The notes under the pieces are model-generated. The model was not told where the DNA came from and searched no databases. It saw nothing but the letters and a program-made list of their open reading frames with translations. A DNA stretch of 64,000 bases, from NCBI GenBank assembly GCA_947494435.1, contig CANLUY010000002.1, forward strand, positions 1,418,325 to 1,482,324. Direction: 5' to 3'. Shown here one piece after another: positions 7,171 through 16,727 of this stretch. The translations under genes and the position numbers were made by a program. The stretch comes from an uncultured Litoreibacter sp. Its GTDB lineage: Bacteria; Pseudomonadota; Alphaproteobacteria; Rhodobacterales; Rhodobacteraceae. Position 1 is the stretch's first letter; each line of letters starts with the position of its first letter.

Positions 7171-9474
7171 ATGAACAGCCAAGCCTCAAAATTCGGAACG
7201 TCCCAACCGATCCGCCGTCTGGAAGATGATCGTTTTTTGACTGGTCAGGGCCGCTATGTAGATGACCTTGCACCTGAGGGCGCTTTGGCGGCCTTTGTGT
7301 TTCGCTCCCCCACGGCTCATGCTGAGATCACCGAGCTTGACGTGACTGACGCGCGCGACGCAGAGGGTGTTCATATGGTCATTACGGCGGATAGCCTGAC
7401 TGAGGCGGGGGTTAAGAACCAAATGTCTGCTTCCCTGATCGACAATCAGGACGGCAGTAAAGGTGCCAATCCCGCGCGCCCCATTCTGGCGACAGGACGC
7501 GTTCGATTTGTTGGCGAACCCATCGCAGTCGTCATCGCCGATACTCTGGCGCAGGCGAAAGATGCGGCTGAATTGATTATGTTCGATTATGATGATTTGG
7601 ACAGCGCAATGGCCCTCACGCCGGGTGGACCGGCCATACACCCCGAAGCGCCGGACAACGTCGCCTACGACTGGGCTGTTGGCGACAAAGAGGCCACTGA
7701 AGCTGTATTCTCAAAAGCGGCACATCGCACGAAAGTTGAGATTGGCGATAACCGAATTATCGCAAATTCCATGGAGACGCGCGGCTGCTTTGCGGAAATG
7801 GAGGGCGACAGGTTGCACTTTGCCTACACAGGCCAAGGGGTCTGGGGCACGAAAGGCTCTATCGCCAGCACACTTGGTTTGGACAAAGAAGCCGTGCGGG
7901 TGACCAATCCTGATATTGGTGGTGGATTTGGCATGAAAGCCTTTGATTACCCTGAATATTTCTGCGTCGCACATGCAACACATGCATTGGGCAAACCCGT
8001 CCGCTGGCAGGCAGAACGGACGGAGGCAATGTTGTCAGACAACGCCGGCCGCGACCTGACATCTGTTGTGGAATTCGCCTTTGATGAAAACTTAAAGATC
8101 ATCGCCTACCGCGTTGATACAACATCGAATATGGGCGCGTATAACTCCGCATACGCGCAATTCATCCAATCGGACCTCGCCTCACGCGTTCTGATGGGCG
8201 TCTATGATGTACAAACCGCATGGTTCCGAAATCGCGGCATTTATACCAACACGACACAGGTCGATGCTTATCGCGGCGCGGGAAGACCCGAGGCAATCTA
8301 TGTCTTGGAGCGGGCGATTGATTACGCGGCGCGGGAACTCGGTGTCACCCCACTAGAGCTCCGCAAGCGCAACTTCATCGGCTCCGATCAATTCCCATAC
8401 AACACAGTCACAGGAGAGATTTACGACGTCGGTGACTTCCACAAAGTGCTCTCCCGCGCTGAGGAGGAGGCCGACCTTGACGGGTTCGCAGCACGCAAAG
8501 CGCTCGCGGCTATCGATGGCAAGCTACGCGGCATTGGCGTCTGCTATTATATCGAAAGCATTCTTGGTTCCCCCGATGAAACTGCGAAGGTTGAATTTAC
8601 CGGGGAAGGAACAGCACGGCTTTACGTTGGCACACAGTCAAACGGTCAAGGGCATGAAACGGTCTACCGGCAGTTGCTCCACGAATATACCGGCATCCCT
8701 TACGACGCTGTTGAGATCATTCAAGGTGACAGTGACAGGATCAAACACGGAGGCGGTACTGGCGGTTCGCGCTCTGTGACGACGCAAGGCACGGCCATCA
8801 AAGCAACGTCAGAGACGTTGATCGAACGGTTCACGCCTTTCGTGGCGGATCATTTGGGTGTCGAACAAGTCGCTTTTGAAGACGGCGTGTTCCGTGGTGA
8901 CGGCTCAAACACCGTGATGACGATGATTGAGGCAGCTGACGCCGCTGCTGCGGCAGACGAAACCGATTTGCTCAGCACATATGAAAGCACGACGCTACCG
9001 GGCCGGTCCTTCCCGAATGGCTGCCATATCTGCGAGTTGGAGATTGATCCCGATACCGGCGTCACGAAGGTAGTGAAATATACTGTTGTCGATGATTTCG
9101 GCGTTCTGATGAACCCAATGCTGGCCGAGGGTCAAGTACACGGCGGCGTCGTACAAGGTGTGGGCCAAGCGATCAGCGAGCATGTCGTCTATGACGAAGA
9201 CGGCCAGCTTTTGACGGCAACATTCATGGATTATGGCATGCCCCGCGCAGGCGATATGCCAATGATCGCGTTCTACTCCGAACCCGTTCCTTCAACCGCC
9301 AATGTGCTCGGTATGAAAGGCTGCGGCGAAGCAGGCACGGTTGGCGCTTTGGCAGCCGTGGCCAATGCAGCGTTGGATGCCGTGTCGGAACGCGGAATCG
9401 AGCGCGTGGATATGCCCTTCACCCCTCACCGGATGTGGCAGTATCTCAACCAAACCGGCATCGCGGCGGAGTAA
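7171..9474 (+). CDS. Xanthine dehydrogenase/CO dehydrogenase-type molybdopterin-binding large subunit (CoxL form II-like)
   Basis: A 767-residue member of the molybdenum hydroxylase large-subunit family. It opens with IRRLEDDRFLTGQGRYVDDL, typical of CoxL/XdhB. The active-site loop reads AYRGAGR (residues 366-372), the form II signature, and not the AYRCSFR of true aerobic CO dehydrogenase, so the substrate is probably not CO. The catalytic glutamate is in GCGEAGTVG (Glu720). Other family motifs (GGGFGMK, GQGHETV, HGGGTGGSRS) are intact. Small (2Fe-2S) and medium (FAD) subunit genes are not adjacent, which is unusual. GGAGCGATACGCC precedes the ATG. The next gene, a cupin, starts 2 bases after the stop. 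Confidence 0.9.
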   Translation: MNSQASKFGTSQPIRRLEDDRFLTGQGRYVDDLAPEGALAAFVFRSPTAHAEITELDVTDARDAEGVHMVITADSLTEAGVKNQMSASLIDNQDGSKGANPARPILATGRVRFVGEPIAVVIADTLAQAKDAAELIMFDYDDLDSAMALTPGGPAIHPEAPDNVAYDWAVGDKEATEAVFSKAAHRTKVEIGDNRIIANSMETRGCFAEMEGDRLHFAYTGQGVWGTKGSIASTLGLDKEAVRVTNPDIGGGFGMKAFDYPEYFCVAHATHALGKPVRWQAERTEAMLSDNAGRDLTSVVEFAFDENLKIIAYRVDTTSNMGAYNSAYAQFIQSDLASRVLMGVYDVQTAWFRNRGIYTNTTQVDAYRGAGRPEAIYVLERAIDYAARELGVTPLELRKRNFIGSDQFPYNTVTGEIYDVGDFHKVLSRAEEEADLDGFAARKALAAIDGKLRGIGVCYYIESILGSPDETAKVEFTGEGTARLYVGTQSNGQGHETVYRQLLHEYTGIPYDAVEIIQGDSDRIKHGGGTGGSRSVTTQGTAIKATSETLIERFTPFVADHLGVEQVAFEDGVFRGDGSNTVMTMIEAADAAAAADETDLLSTYESTTLPGRSFPNGCHICELEIDPDTGVTKVVKYTVVDDFGVLMNPMLAEGQVHGGVVQGVGQAISEHVVYDEDGQLLTATFMDYGMPRAGDMPMIAFYSEPVPSTANVLGMKGCGEAGTVGALAAVANAALDAVSERGIERVDMPFTPHRMWQYLNQTGIAAE

Positions 9475-9476
9475 CG

Positions 9477-9794
9477 ATGTGTGACGCAGAAACCAGCGGC
9501 ACCGCTTTGCTTACCACATATATCGATAATGACCGAACCCGCGTGACGGAATGGCGCTTTCCTGAAAAGGGCAGCAATACCGGATGGCATGTTCACGACT
9601 ATGATTATGTCGTTGTTCCGCTCTTAACCGGCCAACTAGAAATACGGTTGCCGGGCAATGAGACGGTTTTTGCCGATCTACAACGCGGCGTTCCGTACTA
9701 CCGGGAGCTGGGCGTTGAGCATGACGTCATAAATGCAAACGCGTTCGAATGTGCCTTTGTCGAGATTGAATTCCTCGAACAGCCCACGCGATAA
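9477..9794 (+). CDS. Small cupin-domain protein
   Basis: A 105-residue single cupin barrel. The cupin metal-binding pattern is visible: HVHDYDYVVVPLLTGQLEI with its His-x-His pair near residues 38-40, and a later EHDVIN segment carrying the third histidine. Short cupins of this kind bind Fe, Mn or Ni and act as dioxygenases, isomerases or ligand sensors. The start at 9477 is two bases after the stop of the CoxL-like gene, so the two are translationally linked, and the cupin may act on the substrate or product of that hydroxylase. This is inference from position only. Confidence 0.75.
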   Translation: MCDAETSGTALLTTYIDNDRTRVTEWRFPEKGSNTGWHVHDYDYVVVPLLTGQLEIRLPGNETVFADLQRGVPYYRELGVEHDVINANAFECAFVEIEFLEQPTR

Positions 9795-9897
9795 ATGTCA
9801 CGCAACATCACTTACATGTGGCCCTCTCTGGACGCGCAAATAGGCTCTCCTCTAGGTTCAGCTGAGGTATTACTGTTGCGTGAGGAGGATAACCACA

Positions 9898-11031
9898 GTG
9901 CGTCTGTCTAAGCGTTTGAAAAGACTGTTCAGTCATGGGTTGGCCATGTCTGACAGGCTCAAACATCTTGCAGGCTTCGGCCCCGGCGAAAAGACAGTTC
10001 ACCCTTCCGGCAGCGCAATGCGCGGTCCGGTTTCCCATGTGATTATCTTAGATGGCACGATGTCTTCTCTGGAAGAAGGCTACGAGACGAATGCAGGCCG
10101 GACCTTTCAGCTTCTGTCTGAGATGGCGCCAAACAAAGCTGTTTCACTGAAATACGAAGCCGGTATTCAATGGCAGGGTTTTCGCCGCGCTATTGATGTC
10201 ATGGCAGGCGTCGGTATCAACAGACAAATCCGACGCGCCTACGGCTTCATCGCGTCACGCTACCGGCCGGGCGACAAGATTTTTCTGATTGGTTACTCGC
10301 GAGGCGCCTATGCCGTCCGATCGCTAGCTGGCGTTATTGATCGCGTCGGCCTTTTGCGCGCGGATTGCGCCACCGAACGCAACGTGCGTCAAGCCTATCG
10401 CCATTACCGAACGGACCCAGATAGCTTGGTTGCTAAGTCTTTCCGGCAGGTACATTGCTATGACGAGGCCCCGATTGAGATGGTTGGCGTCTGGGACACC
10501 GTCCGGGCCTTGGGGTTCCGCGCGCCTTTGCTATGGCGGTTTTCGCCTGTCGAGCACGCGTTTCATACGCACGCGTTGGGCTGCTCAATTCGCAATGGTT
10601 TTCAAGCCTTGGCGCTCAATGAGACCCGTAACGCGTTCTCTCCGGTCCTTTGGGAAAGCACGCCGGAGTTTCAGGGAAACCTGAAACAAGTCTGGTTCGC
10701 AGGCACACATGGAGATGTCGGCGGTCACTTGACCGGATTTGAAGGGGCACGCCCTTTGTCGAATATCCCTCTGATCTGGATGCTGGAACAGGCGCAAATG
10801 TGCGGCTTGCCCCTGCCCCAAGACTGGAAAGAGCGCTATCCATATGATGCAAACGCTCCTTCGGTTGGTACGTTTCGGGGCTGGGGGAAGCTCTTCCTGC
10901 AACGCCGCGCCCGCAAGATCGGGAAAGACCCTTCAGAAACGCTGCATGAAACAGTTGGGGAACGCGAACGCGGGCAGGCTTTCCGTCTACCATGGGTCAA
11001 ACGCCCGGATGTCAAAAGCCTAAGCGGGTAA
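9898..11031 (+). CDS. DUF2235 family alpha/beta hydrolase
   Basis: A 377-residue protein of the DUF2235 family, a phospholipase-like alpha/beta-hydrolase group that includes the Tle1 effectors of type VI secretion. It has the ILDGTMSSLEEGYETNAGRT opening after a basic N-terminus, the nucleophile elbow GYSRGAY (Ser134), VWDTVRALGF, and WFAGTHGDVGGH with the catalytic His. The GTG at 9898 is preferred because GAGGAGG lies 8 bases upstream; an in-frame GTG at 9880 lies before that sequence. No VgrG, PAAR or immunity-type lipoprotein gene is next to it, so a housekeeping hydrolase is as likely as an effector. Confidence 0.82.
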   Translation: MRLSKRLKRLFSHGLAMSDRLKHLAGFGPGEKTVHPSGSAMRGPVSHVIILDGTMSSLEEGYETNAGRTFQLLSEMAPNKAVSLKYEAGIQWQGFRRAIDVMAGVGINRQIRRAYGFIASRYRPGDKIFLIGYSRGAYAVRSLAGVIDRVGLLRADCATERNVRQAYRHYRTDPDSLVAKSFRQVHCYDEAPIEMVGVWDTVRALGFRAPLLWRFSPVEHAFHTHALGCSIRNGFQALALNETRNAFSPVLWESTPEFQGNLKQVWFAGTHGDVGGHLTGFEGARPLSNIPLIWMLEQAQMCGLPLPQDWKERYPYDANAPSVGTFRGWGKLFLQRRARKIGKDPSETLHETVGERERGQAFRLPWVKRPDVKSLSG

Positions 11032-11113
11032 GATTACGACACACAGCCGTGTCGCTTTTCGGTTAGATCGACCTTCCTCAAGTCGGCTTCAATGATCCCG
11101 AGAGGATATAGCC

Positions 11114-11989
11114 ATGCTCACACCTTTGCCCTTAGACAGCGGCGCGCTCCCTGCTTCGCTTATAGACCAGTATTGGGAGGACGGATTCCTGTTCCCTATC
11201 CCTGTAATGTCAGCAACCGAAGCCGCAGAGATGCGGGCGGAGTTGGAAAAAATTGAACGCGACTGGCTCGATGCAGGTCTGCCGCTGCCGCTCAACACCT
11301 ACAAGCGCATAAACGCCAATATCGTCATGCCTTTGGCGTATCGGATCGCTACACATCAAAGCGTCTTGGACGCCGTTGAGGGCATACTGGGTCCGGATAT
11401 TTTGATCTTTTCGGCAGAGTTCTTCATCAAAGAAGCAAACACGACCCAGATTGTCTCCATGCATCAGGATCTGACCTATTGGGGGCTTGGCGCGATTGAC
11501 GGGTTGGTCACCGTGTGGGTGCCGCTCTCCGCCGCCACGCCAGCGTCCGGCTGCATGGATTTTGTGCGCGGCTCTCACAAACAGGCAATTCTCCCTCATG
11601 ATGATACGTTCGACGAAAACAACCTGCTGTCGCGCGGGCAAGAAGTTCAGGTGGATGTGGCTGAAGCGGATAAAGTGAATATTGAAATCCACCCCGGCCA
11701 AATGAGCCTCCATCATGGCCTCACCATTCATGGGTCCGGTCCAAATACATCAAACGATCGCAGGATCGCGGCGGTGATCCGCTACATGCGCCCGGATGCG
11801 GTCCCGGCGGAAGATCGCACAGACGTCATGGTGGCGCGCGGCTCTGATACGTCGGGGCGCGCCACCATGATCCCTGCCCCCGCCGCTAACTTTGAGCCTG
11901 AGGCTCTGGCGCTCTATGAAGAGATACGCCAAGCTCAAGCCAAGATAATGATGGACGGTGCCGCTGCAAATAAGGGAATTTACGCATGA
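11114..11989 (+). CDS. Phytanoyl-CoA dioxygenase-family Fe(II)/2-oxoglutarate oxygenase, possibly PhnY-like
   Basis: A 291-residue non-haem iron oxygenase. The facial triad is visible as His117-x-Asp119 (SMHQDLTYWGL) and His206 (GLTIHGSGPN), followed by an arginine (DRRIAAVIRY) suited to bind 2-oxoglutarate. PhyH-family enzymes hydroxylate diverse small molecules. Its last four bases overlap the start (ATGA) of an HD-domain gene. This pairing is the arrangement of PhnY and PhnZ, which oxidise 2-aminoethylphosphonate in two steps. The assignment to phosphonates is inference. AGAGGATAT lies upstream of the ATG. Other substrates, such as another phosphonate or a betaine-like compound, remain possible. 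Confidence 0.85.
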   Translation: MLTPLPLDSGALPASLIDQYWEDGFLFPIPVMSATEAAEMRAELEKIERDWLDAGLPLPLNTYKRINANIVMPLAYRIATHQSVLDAVEGILGPDILIFSAEFFIKEANTTQIVSMHQDLTYWGLGAIDGLVTVWVPLSAATPASGCMDFVRGSHKQAILPHDDTFDENNLLSRGQEVQVDVAEADKVNIEIHPGQMSLHHGLTIHGSGPNTSNDRRIAAVIRYMRPDAVPAEDRTDVMVARGSDTSGRATMIPAPAANFEPEALALYEEIRQAQAKIMMDGAAANKGIYA

Positions 11990-12585
11990 ACGAGACGGTG
12001 AAATTCACGGCGATGAAAGATGGCGACAAGGCGGATTACGATCTTCTGCACCCCCTTGAGGTCGAATATGCCTCTGGAACAGCCGACCGTCTGTTAAACG
12101 CCTTGGTCACACTCGACGAAAGCCTTTCAGGCTACCAAGTCACACGCCTCGGGCACTCCCTACAATCAGCCACCCGCGCGCACCGTGACGGTGCAGATAT
12201 CGATTGGATCGTCTCAGCCCTACTGCACGACATCGGTGACATCTTCGCACCCTACAATCACGACGAATACGCAGCATCGATCCTCAAACCCTTTGTGCGC
12301 GAGCAATGCACATGGGTGGTGGAGAAACATGGCGACTTCCAAATGCTGTATTACGGCCATCACGTCGGCGGCAATCAGCACAAACGGGATGCCTATAAAG
12401 GTCACAAATATTTCGACGATTGCGCGACATTTTGCGAACGATGGGACCAGTCCAGTTTTGACTCCGCCTATAAGCACGAGGACATAGACTTCTTCCGAGA
12501 CATGGTCCACGAGGTCTTCGCTCGTACCCCATACGATCCGGCCGTGATCCGAACAGGCGCGAGGGAACCTTTGGTAACGGCCTGA
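11986..12585 (+). CDS. HD-domain oxygenase-like protein, possibly PhnZ-like
   Basis: A 199-residue HD-domain protein. Candidate metal ligands are His57 (LGHSLQSA), His81-Asp82 (LLHDIGD), His115 (EKHGD), His124/His125 (YYGHH) and Asp154 (RWDQSS). The LGHSLQSA and LLHDIGD segments, 24 residues apart, fit the phosphonate-associated HD family to which the mixed-valent di-iron oxygenase PhnZ belongs, which cleaves the C-P bond of a hydroxylated phosphonate made by a PhyH-type enzyme. It is translationally coupled to such an enzyme by a 4-base overlap. If not a phosphonate enzyme it may be a phosphohydrolase or another di-iron oxygenase. Confidence 0.82.
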   Translation: MNETVKFTAMKDGDKADYDLLHPLEVEYASGTADRLLNALVTLDESLSGYQVTRLGHSLQSATRAHRDGADIDWIVSALLHDIGDIFAPYNHDEYAASILKPFVREQCTWVVEKHGDFQMLYYGHHVGGNQHKRDAYKGHKYFDDCATFCERWDQSSFDSAYKHEDIDFFRDMVHEVFARTPYDPAVIRTGAREPLVTA

Positions 12586-12612
12586 CTTGAATGGCTTCGC
12601 GGAAATACCCGC

Positions 12613-13377
12613 CTAGTTTTTGACCTTTGGAAAAGCCGATTTGCGTTCCGGGCGCGGACCGACGTCACCTTCCCAGACACTATCACCATTGCGGACATAG
12701 ACATTGATCTTGCTACCCACTCCGATGCGGCGCAGGGATCTGATGTCCTGACTGTGGCTCTCGCCCCGTTTGCCGTTGTCCAGCTTCCAGATCATATAGC
12801 CCTTTCCGGTCGGTGTGCCGCTGCTTTCATGTTCCTTGAAGCCAGTGACAGTGGCGATTTGTAACTGCCCGTGGCGCCGCGCCTTCACGGCACGGTTTGT
12901 GTCACTTCCAATGATCCAAAGCGCGCCCAATCCGACGATCCCAGCGACTAAGGCAATCAGCTGCGCGATCCAGCCGCTTCTTTCTGTGTCTCCAGCAGTC
13001 AACTCCGTCTTGCGCGGTGTCGACGGCAGATATCGCAGCCTTTTGATGCTTCCAACGGAGATTTCGTCATATTCTGCAGCCGACACTTTGTGTTCGACAC
13101 TTTGCGGCGCGCGGGCCTTGGGCTTGAACGACAGCTTAATGTGATAGCTGTCATTATCTCCGCCAGTATCGATGCGCTTGCTGGTCACGGTGGCATCTGT
13201 CCAAACACCAGTGCGTTCGAACTCGTCGGCAGTACGATAATTGTTACCAGCTATGAGCGACGCGACCAACATGACCACTGCCGCAATGATTGCGATCCAC
13301 CCTTTCTTCTCGAAAAAGATAGCAATCCACGGACGTGGTGCATCTAACGGATGATGTGGCGGCTTGCGTTTGCTCAT
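12613..13377 (-). CDS. DUF3592-type membrane protein
   Basis: A 254-residue protein with two predicted membrane helices (about residues 26-45, WIAIIAAVVMLVASLIAG, and 139-159, WIAQLIALVAGIVGLGALWI). The segment between them begins FERTGVWTDATVTSKRI and is beta-rich, as in the DUF3592 family, where it is predicted to sit outside the cytoplasm. The C-terminal part repeats the pattern (ATVTGFKEHESSGTPTG...GSKINVYVRNGDSVWEGDVG). No enzymatic motif is seen and function is unknown. It is divergent from valS and convergent with the HD-domain gene. Confidence 0.65.
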   Translation of the reverse strand: MSKRKPPHHPLDAPRPWIAIFFEKKGWIAIIAAVVMLVASLIAGNNYRTADEFERTGVWTDATVTSKRIDTGGDNDSYHIKLSFKPKARAPQSVEHKVSAAEYDEISVGSIKRLRYLPSTPRKTELTAGDTERSGWIAQLIALVAGIVGLGALWIIGSDTNRAVKARRHGQLQIATVTGFKEHESSGTPTGKGYMIWKLDNGKRGESHSQDIRSLRRIGVGSKINVYVRNGDSVWEGDVGPRPERKSAFPKVKN

Positions 13378-13488
13378 TTTGTCAACTTACCCAATCCGTT
13401 CCCGTGATCTACACTTTTCCTTTCCGCCCTCCTTTTCCTTTCCGCCCCGTCCCGCTATGTCAGCGATCAGGCAAAAGGACACGTCACA

Positions 13489-16400
13489 ATGGCAATGGAA
13501 AAGACATTCAATGCGGAAGAGGCCGAAGCGCGGCTCTCTGCTGCTTGGGAAAAAGCGGGCTGTTTTAAGGCTGGCGCGAATGCGTCGAAATCTGAGACCT
13601 TCTGCATCATGATCCCGCCGCCTAATGTGACGGGCGTTTTGCACATGGGCCACGCCTTCAACAACACGCTGCAGGACATTCTGATCCGATGGAAACGCAT
13701 GCAGGGCTTCGACACGCTGTGGCAGCCCGGTACCGACCACGCGGGCATCGCCACGCAGATGGTGGTGGAGCGTCAACTGGCTGAAACCCAACAACCGAAG
13801 CGCACTGAGATGGGACGCGAAAAGTTCCTCGAAAAGGTCTGGGAATGGAAGGCCGAAAGCGGCGGTACAATCATCAACCAACTCAAGCGCCTCGGTGCCT
13901 CCTGCGACTATTCCCGCGAGGCGTTCACCATGTCCGGCGCCCCGAACGCGCCTGCCGATGTGGCCGATGGCAATTTCCACGACGCTGTCATCAAGGTCTT
14001 TGTTGAGATGTACAACAAGGGCTACATCTATCGCGGCAAGCGGCTGGTCAATTGGGACCCCCATTTCGAGACGGCGATCTCCGATCTTGAAGTCGAGAAT
14101 ATCGAGACGCCGGGCCATATGTGGCACTTCAAGTACCCGCTCGCGGGCGGCGAGACCTATGAATATGTCGAAAAAGACGAGGACGGCACCGTCACTCTGC
14201 GCGAGACGCGAGACTACATCTCTATCGCCACAACGCGGCCTGAAACCATGCTCGGCGACGGCGCGGTTGCCGTGCACCCCGATGATGAACGATACGCGCC
14301 AATTGTTGGAAAACTCTGCGAAATTCCAGTTGGGCCGAAGGAGCACCGCCGCCTGATCCCGATCATCACCGATGAGTATCCCGACATGACTTTCGGCTCC
14401 GGTGCCGTAAAAATCACCGGCGCGCATGACTTCAATGACTATGAGGTCGCCAAACGCGGCGGCATCCCGATGTATTCGCTGATGGACACCAAAGGCGCGA
14501 TGCGTGCCGACGGCAAACCCTATGCGGAGGAAGCCGCAATCGCGCAGGCAATCGCCAATGACGAGCAGGAGTTCGACGAGGCGATGATCGCCGCGATGAA
14601 CTTGGTGCCTGAGGCCTACCGTGGCCTCGACCGGTTCGAGGCGCGCAAGGCTGTGGTGCTGGATATCACAGATGAGGGGCTGGCCGTTATGCACTCCGTC
14701 CCTGTGATCGACGAGGAAGACGGCCAAGAAAGCAGCCGCCTTGAGCCGTATGTCGAGAGCAAACCCATCATGCAGCCCTTCGGCGATCGCTCCAAAGTTG
14801 TCATCGAGCCGATGCTGACCGACCAGTGGTTCGTCGACACCTCCCAAATCGTTCAACCCGCGCTGGACGCCGTCAATGACGGTCGCACTCGGATCATGCC
14901 CGAAGGCGACAAGAAGGTGTATTTCCACTGGCTGGAAAACATCGAGCCTTGGTGCATCTCGCGGCAATTGTGGTGGGGGCATCAGATCCCGGTTTGGTAT
15001 GGCCCCAACCTAGATATCGATGAAAGTGGAGAAATCATTGATCTAGGCGGAAGAAAAGCCTTCTGCGGAACTGATGTCGACGATATTCGGGCGCAGGCAA
15101 CCGCAGCTTATCCGGGGACACCTCAATTCCGAATTGGAGGTGAGGAACCACAATACGACCGGGATGAACTCTGGGAGATCGATACGTTTGCGGGTGAGGG
15201 ATCACCTGCAACAGGCGGAGAAAAGTTAAGAATAGTCTGGCTTTACCGCGACCCCGACGTCCTCGACACATGGTTCTCCTCCGGCCTTTGGCCCATCGGC
15301 ACGCTGGGCTGGCCCGAGGACACGGAAGAGCTGCAGAAATACTTCCCGACCTCGACGCTGATCACGGGCCAAGACATCCTGTTCTTCTGGGTCGCGCGCA
15401 TGATGATGATGCAGTTGGCCGTCGTGGATGAAGTGCCGTTCGACACCGTCTACCTGCATGGCCTCGTGCGCGATGCCAAGGGCAAGAAGATGTCGAAATC
15501 CACCGGCAACGTGGTCGATCCGCTGGACATAATCGACGAGTTCGGCGCCGACGCCCTGCGGTTCACCAATGCGGCCATGGCCTCCCTCGGTGGCGTGCTG
15601 AAACTGGATACCCAACGCATTGCGGGCTACCGCAATTTCGGCACCAAACTGTGGAACGCCGTGCGTTTTGCGGAGATGAACGAGGTCTTTGAAGGCGCGG
15701 AGACATTCCCGCTGCCCTCCCCCGAGCAAACCGTCAACAAATGGATCATCGGGGAGACCGCGAAAGTCCGCGAAACCGTCGACGCGGCGCTCGAAGCCTA
15801 CCGTTTCAACGACGCCGCCGACGCGCTTTACAAGTTTGTCTGGGGCAAGGTCTGCGACTGGTATGTCGAACTGGCCAAGCCTCTGTTCTACGATGGCACA
15901 GAGGCCCAAAAGGACGAGACCCGCGCAACCATGGGCTGGGTCATGGATCAATGTATGGTCCTTTTGCACCCGATCATGCCTTTCATCACAGAAGAGCTGT
16001 GGGGCGAGACCGCAAAACGCGCAGAGATGCTCGCCACTACAGATTGGCCAACTTACGGGACAACCTTGATCGACGCGAACGCGGACCGGGAAATGAACTG
16101 GGTGATTACGTTGATCGAGACCGTCCGCTCTGCCCGGGGGGAGATGAACGTACCCGCGTCATTGGAAGTTCCGCTCTTGCAGCTCGACTTGGATGAGGCA
16201 GGGGCATCCGCCTTCGCCAACAATAAAGCCCTAATCGTCAAGTTGGCCCGTCTGGGCGAGGTGACTGTTGCCGATAACGCCCCCAAAGGCTGCGTGTCCT
16301 TACCAGTTGCAGGCGGCACATTCGCGCTGCCGTTGGAAGGCATTGTCGATATCAGCGCCGAAAAAGCCCGGCTGGAGAAGAGCTTGGGCAAACTAGTCAA

Positions 16401-16557
16401 AGAGCTCGGCGGTCTACGCGGACGGTTGAACAATCCGAAATTCGTGGCCTCCGCTCCGCCCGAAGTGGTCGAAGAAGCGCAGGCAAACTTGGCCGCACGG
16501 GAAGAAGAAGAAGGGAAATTGCAGACAGCGCTTGCACGTTTGGCAGAGTTAGATTGA
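13489..16557 (+). CDS. valS: Valine--tRNA ligase
   Basis: A 1022-residue class Ia aminoacyl-tRNA synthetase that attaches valine to tRNA-Val. The HIGH-type motif [16 protein letters not shown] (HMGH at 52-55) and KMSKS (667-671) are intact, the editing domain lies between them, and the C-terminal coiled coil ([20 protein letters not shown]) is present. AAAAGGACA lies upstream of the ATG. Residues about 505-583, between IPVWYGP and [12 protein letters not shown], form a segment clearly longer than the roughly 35 residues usual here, with lower GC and rare codons (TTA-AGA-ATA in a row near 15226-15234). The protein is therefore longer than the typical 880-950 residues. Confidence 0.97.
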   Translation: MAMEKTFNAEEAEARLSAAWEKAGCFKAGANASKSETFCIMIPPPNVTGVLHMGHAFNNTLQDILIRWKRMQGFDTLWQPGTDHAGIATQMVVERQLAETQQPKRTEMGREKFLEKVWEWKAESGGTIINQLKRLGASCDYSREAFTMSGAPNAPADVADGNFHDAVIKVFVEMYNKGYIYRGKRLVNWDPHFETAISDLEVENIETPGHMWHFKYPLAGGETYEYVEKDEDGTVTLRETRDYISIATTRPETMLGDGAVAVHPDDERYAPIVGKLCEIPVGPKEHRRLIPIITDEYPDMTFGSGAVKITGAHDFNDYEVAKRGGIPMYSLMDTKGAMRADGKPYAEEAAIAQAIANDEQEFDEAMIAAMNLVPEAYRGLDRFEARKAVVLDITDEGLAVMHSVPVIDEEDGQESSRLEPYVESKPIMQPFGDRSKVVIEPMLTDQWFVDTSQIVQPALDAVNDGRTRIMPEGDKKVYFHWLENIEPWCISRQLWWGHQIPVWYGPNLDIDESGEIIDLGGRKAFCGTDVDDIRAQATAAYPGTPQFRIGGEEPQYDRDELWEIDTFAGEGSPATGGEKLRIVWLYRDPDVLDTWFSSGLWPIGTLGWPEDTEELQKYFPTSTLITGQDILFFWVARMMMMQLAVVDEVPFDTVYLHGLVRDAKGKKMSKSTGNVVDPLDIIDEFGADALRFTNAAMASLGGVLKLDTQRIAGYRNFGTKLWNAVRFAEMNEVFEGAETFPLPSPEQTVNKWIIGETAKVRETVDAALEAYRFNDAADALYKFVWGKVCDWYVELAKPLFYDGTEAQKDETRATMGWVMDQCMVLLHPIMPFITEELWGETAKRAEMLATTDWPTYGTTLIDANADREMNWVITLIETVRSARGEMNVPASLEVPLLQLDLDEAGASAFANNKALIVKLARLGEVTVADNAPKGCVSLPVAGGTFALPLEGIVDISAEKARLEKSLGKLVKELGGLRGRLNNPKFVASAPPEVVEEAQANLAAREEEEGKLQTALARLAELD

Positions 16558-16699
16558 GCCGATTTTACTCAATTTCGCAAAAATTGACCTAGCGTTAACT
16601 ATCTGTAAACCAGTCTTGGGCCATGATGAGGTCAGTCATTACGTGTAGCAAAGCTGCACCCTCCCTATGGCAGGAAAGCGCTAAAATGGCGCGTATATG

Positions 16700-16727
16700 G
16701 GCGGCTCGGGGTCACAACCGCGCCGCC
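16700..16727 (-). terminator. Possible terminator hairpin of the enoyl-CoA hydratase gene
   Basis: GGCGGC and CGG pair with CCG and GCCGCC around an 8-base loop, directly after the stop codon. No T-run follows on the minus strand, so intrinsic termination is uncertain. Confidence 0.4.

Noticed and set aside
10337..10902. Overlapping open frames on both strands inside the DUF2235 gene
   Set aside because: The main frame has a complete hydrolase motif set; the others are shadows.
13387..14982. Long open frame on the minus strand opposite valS (531 codons)
   Set aside because: It is antisense to the intact valS gene, has no recognisable domain and no Shine-Dalgarno sequence; such frames are common opposite GC-rich genes.
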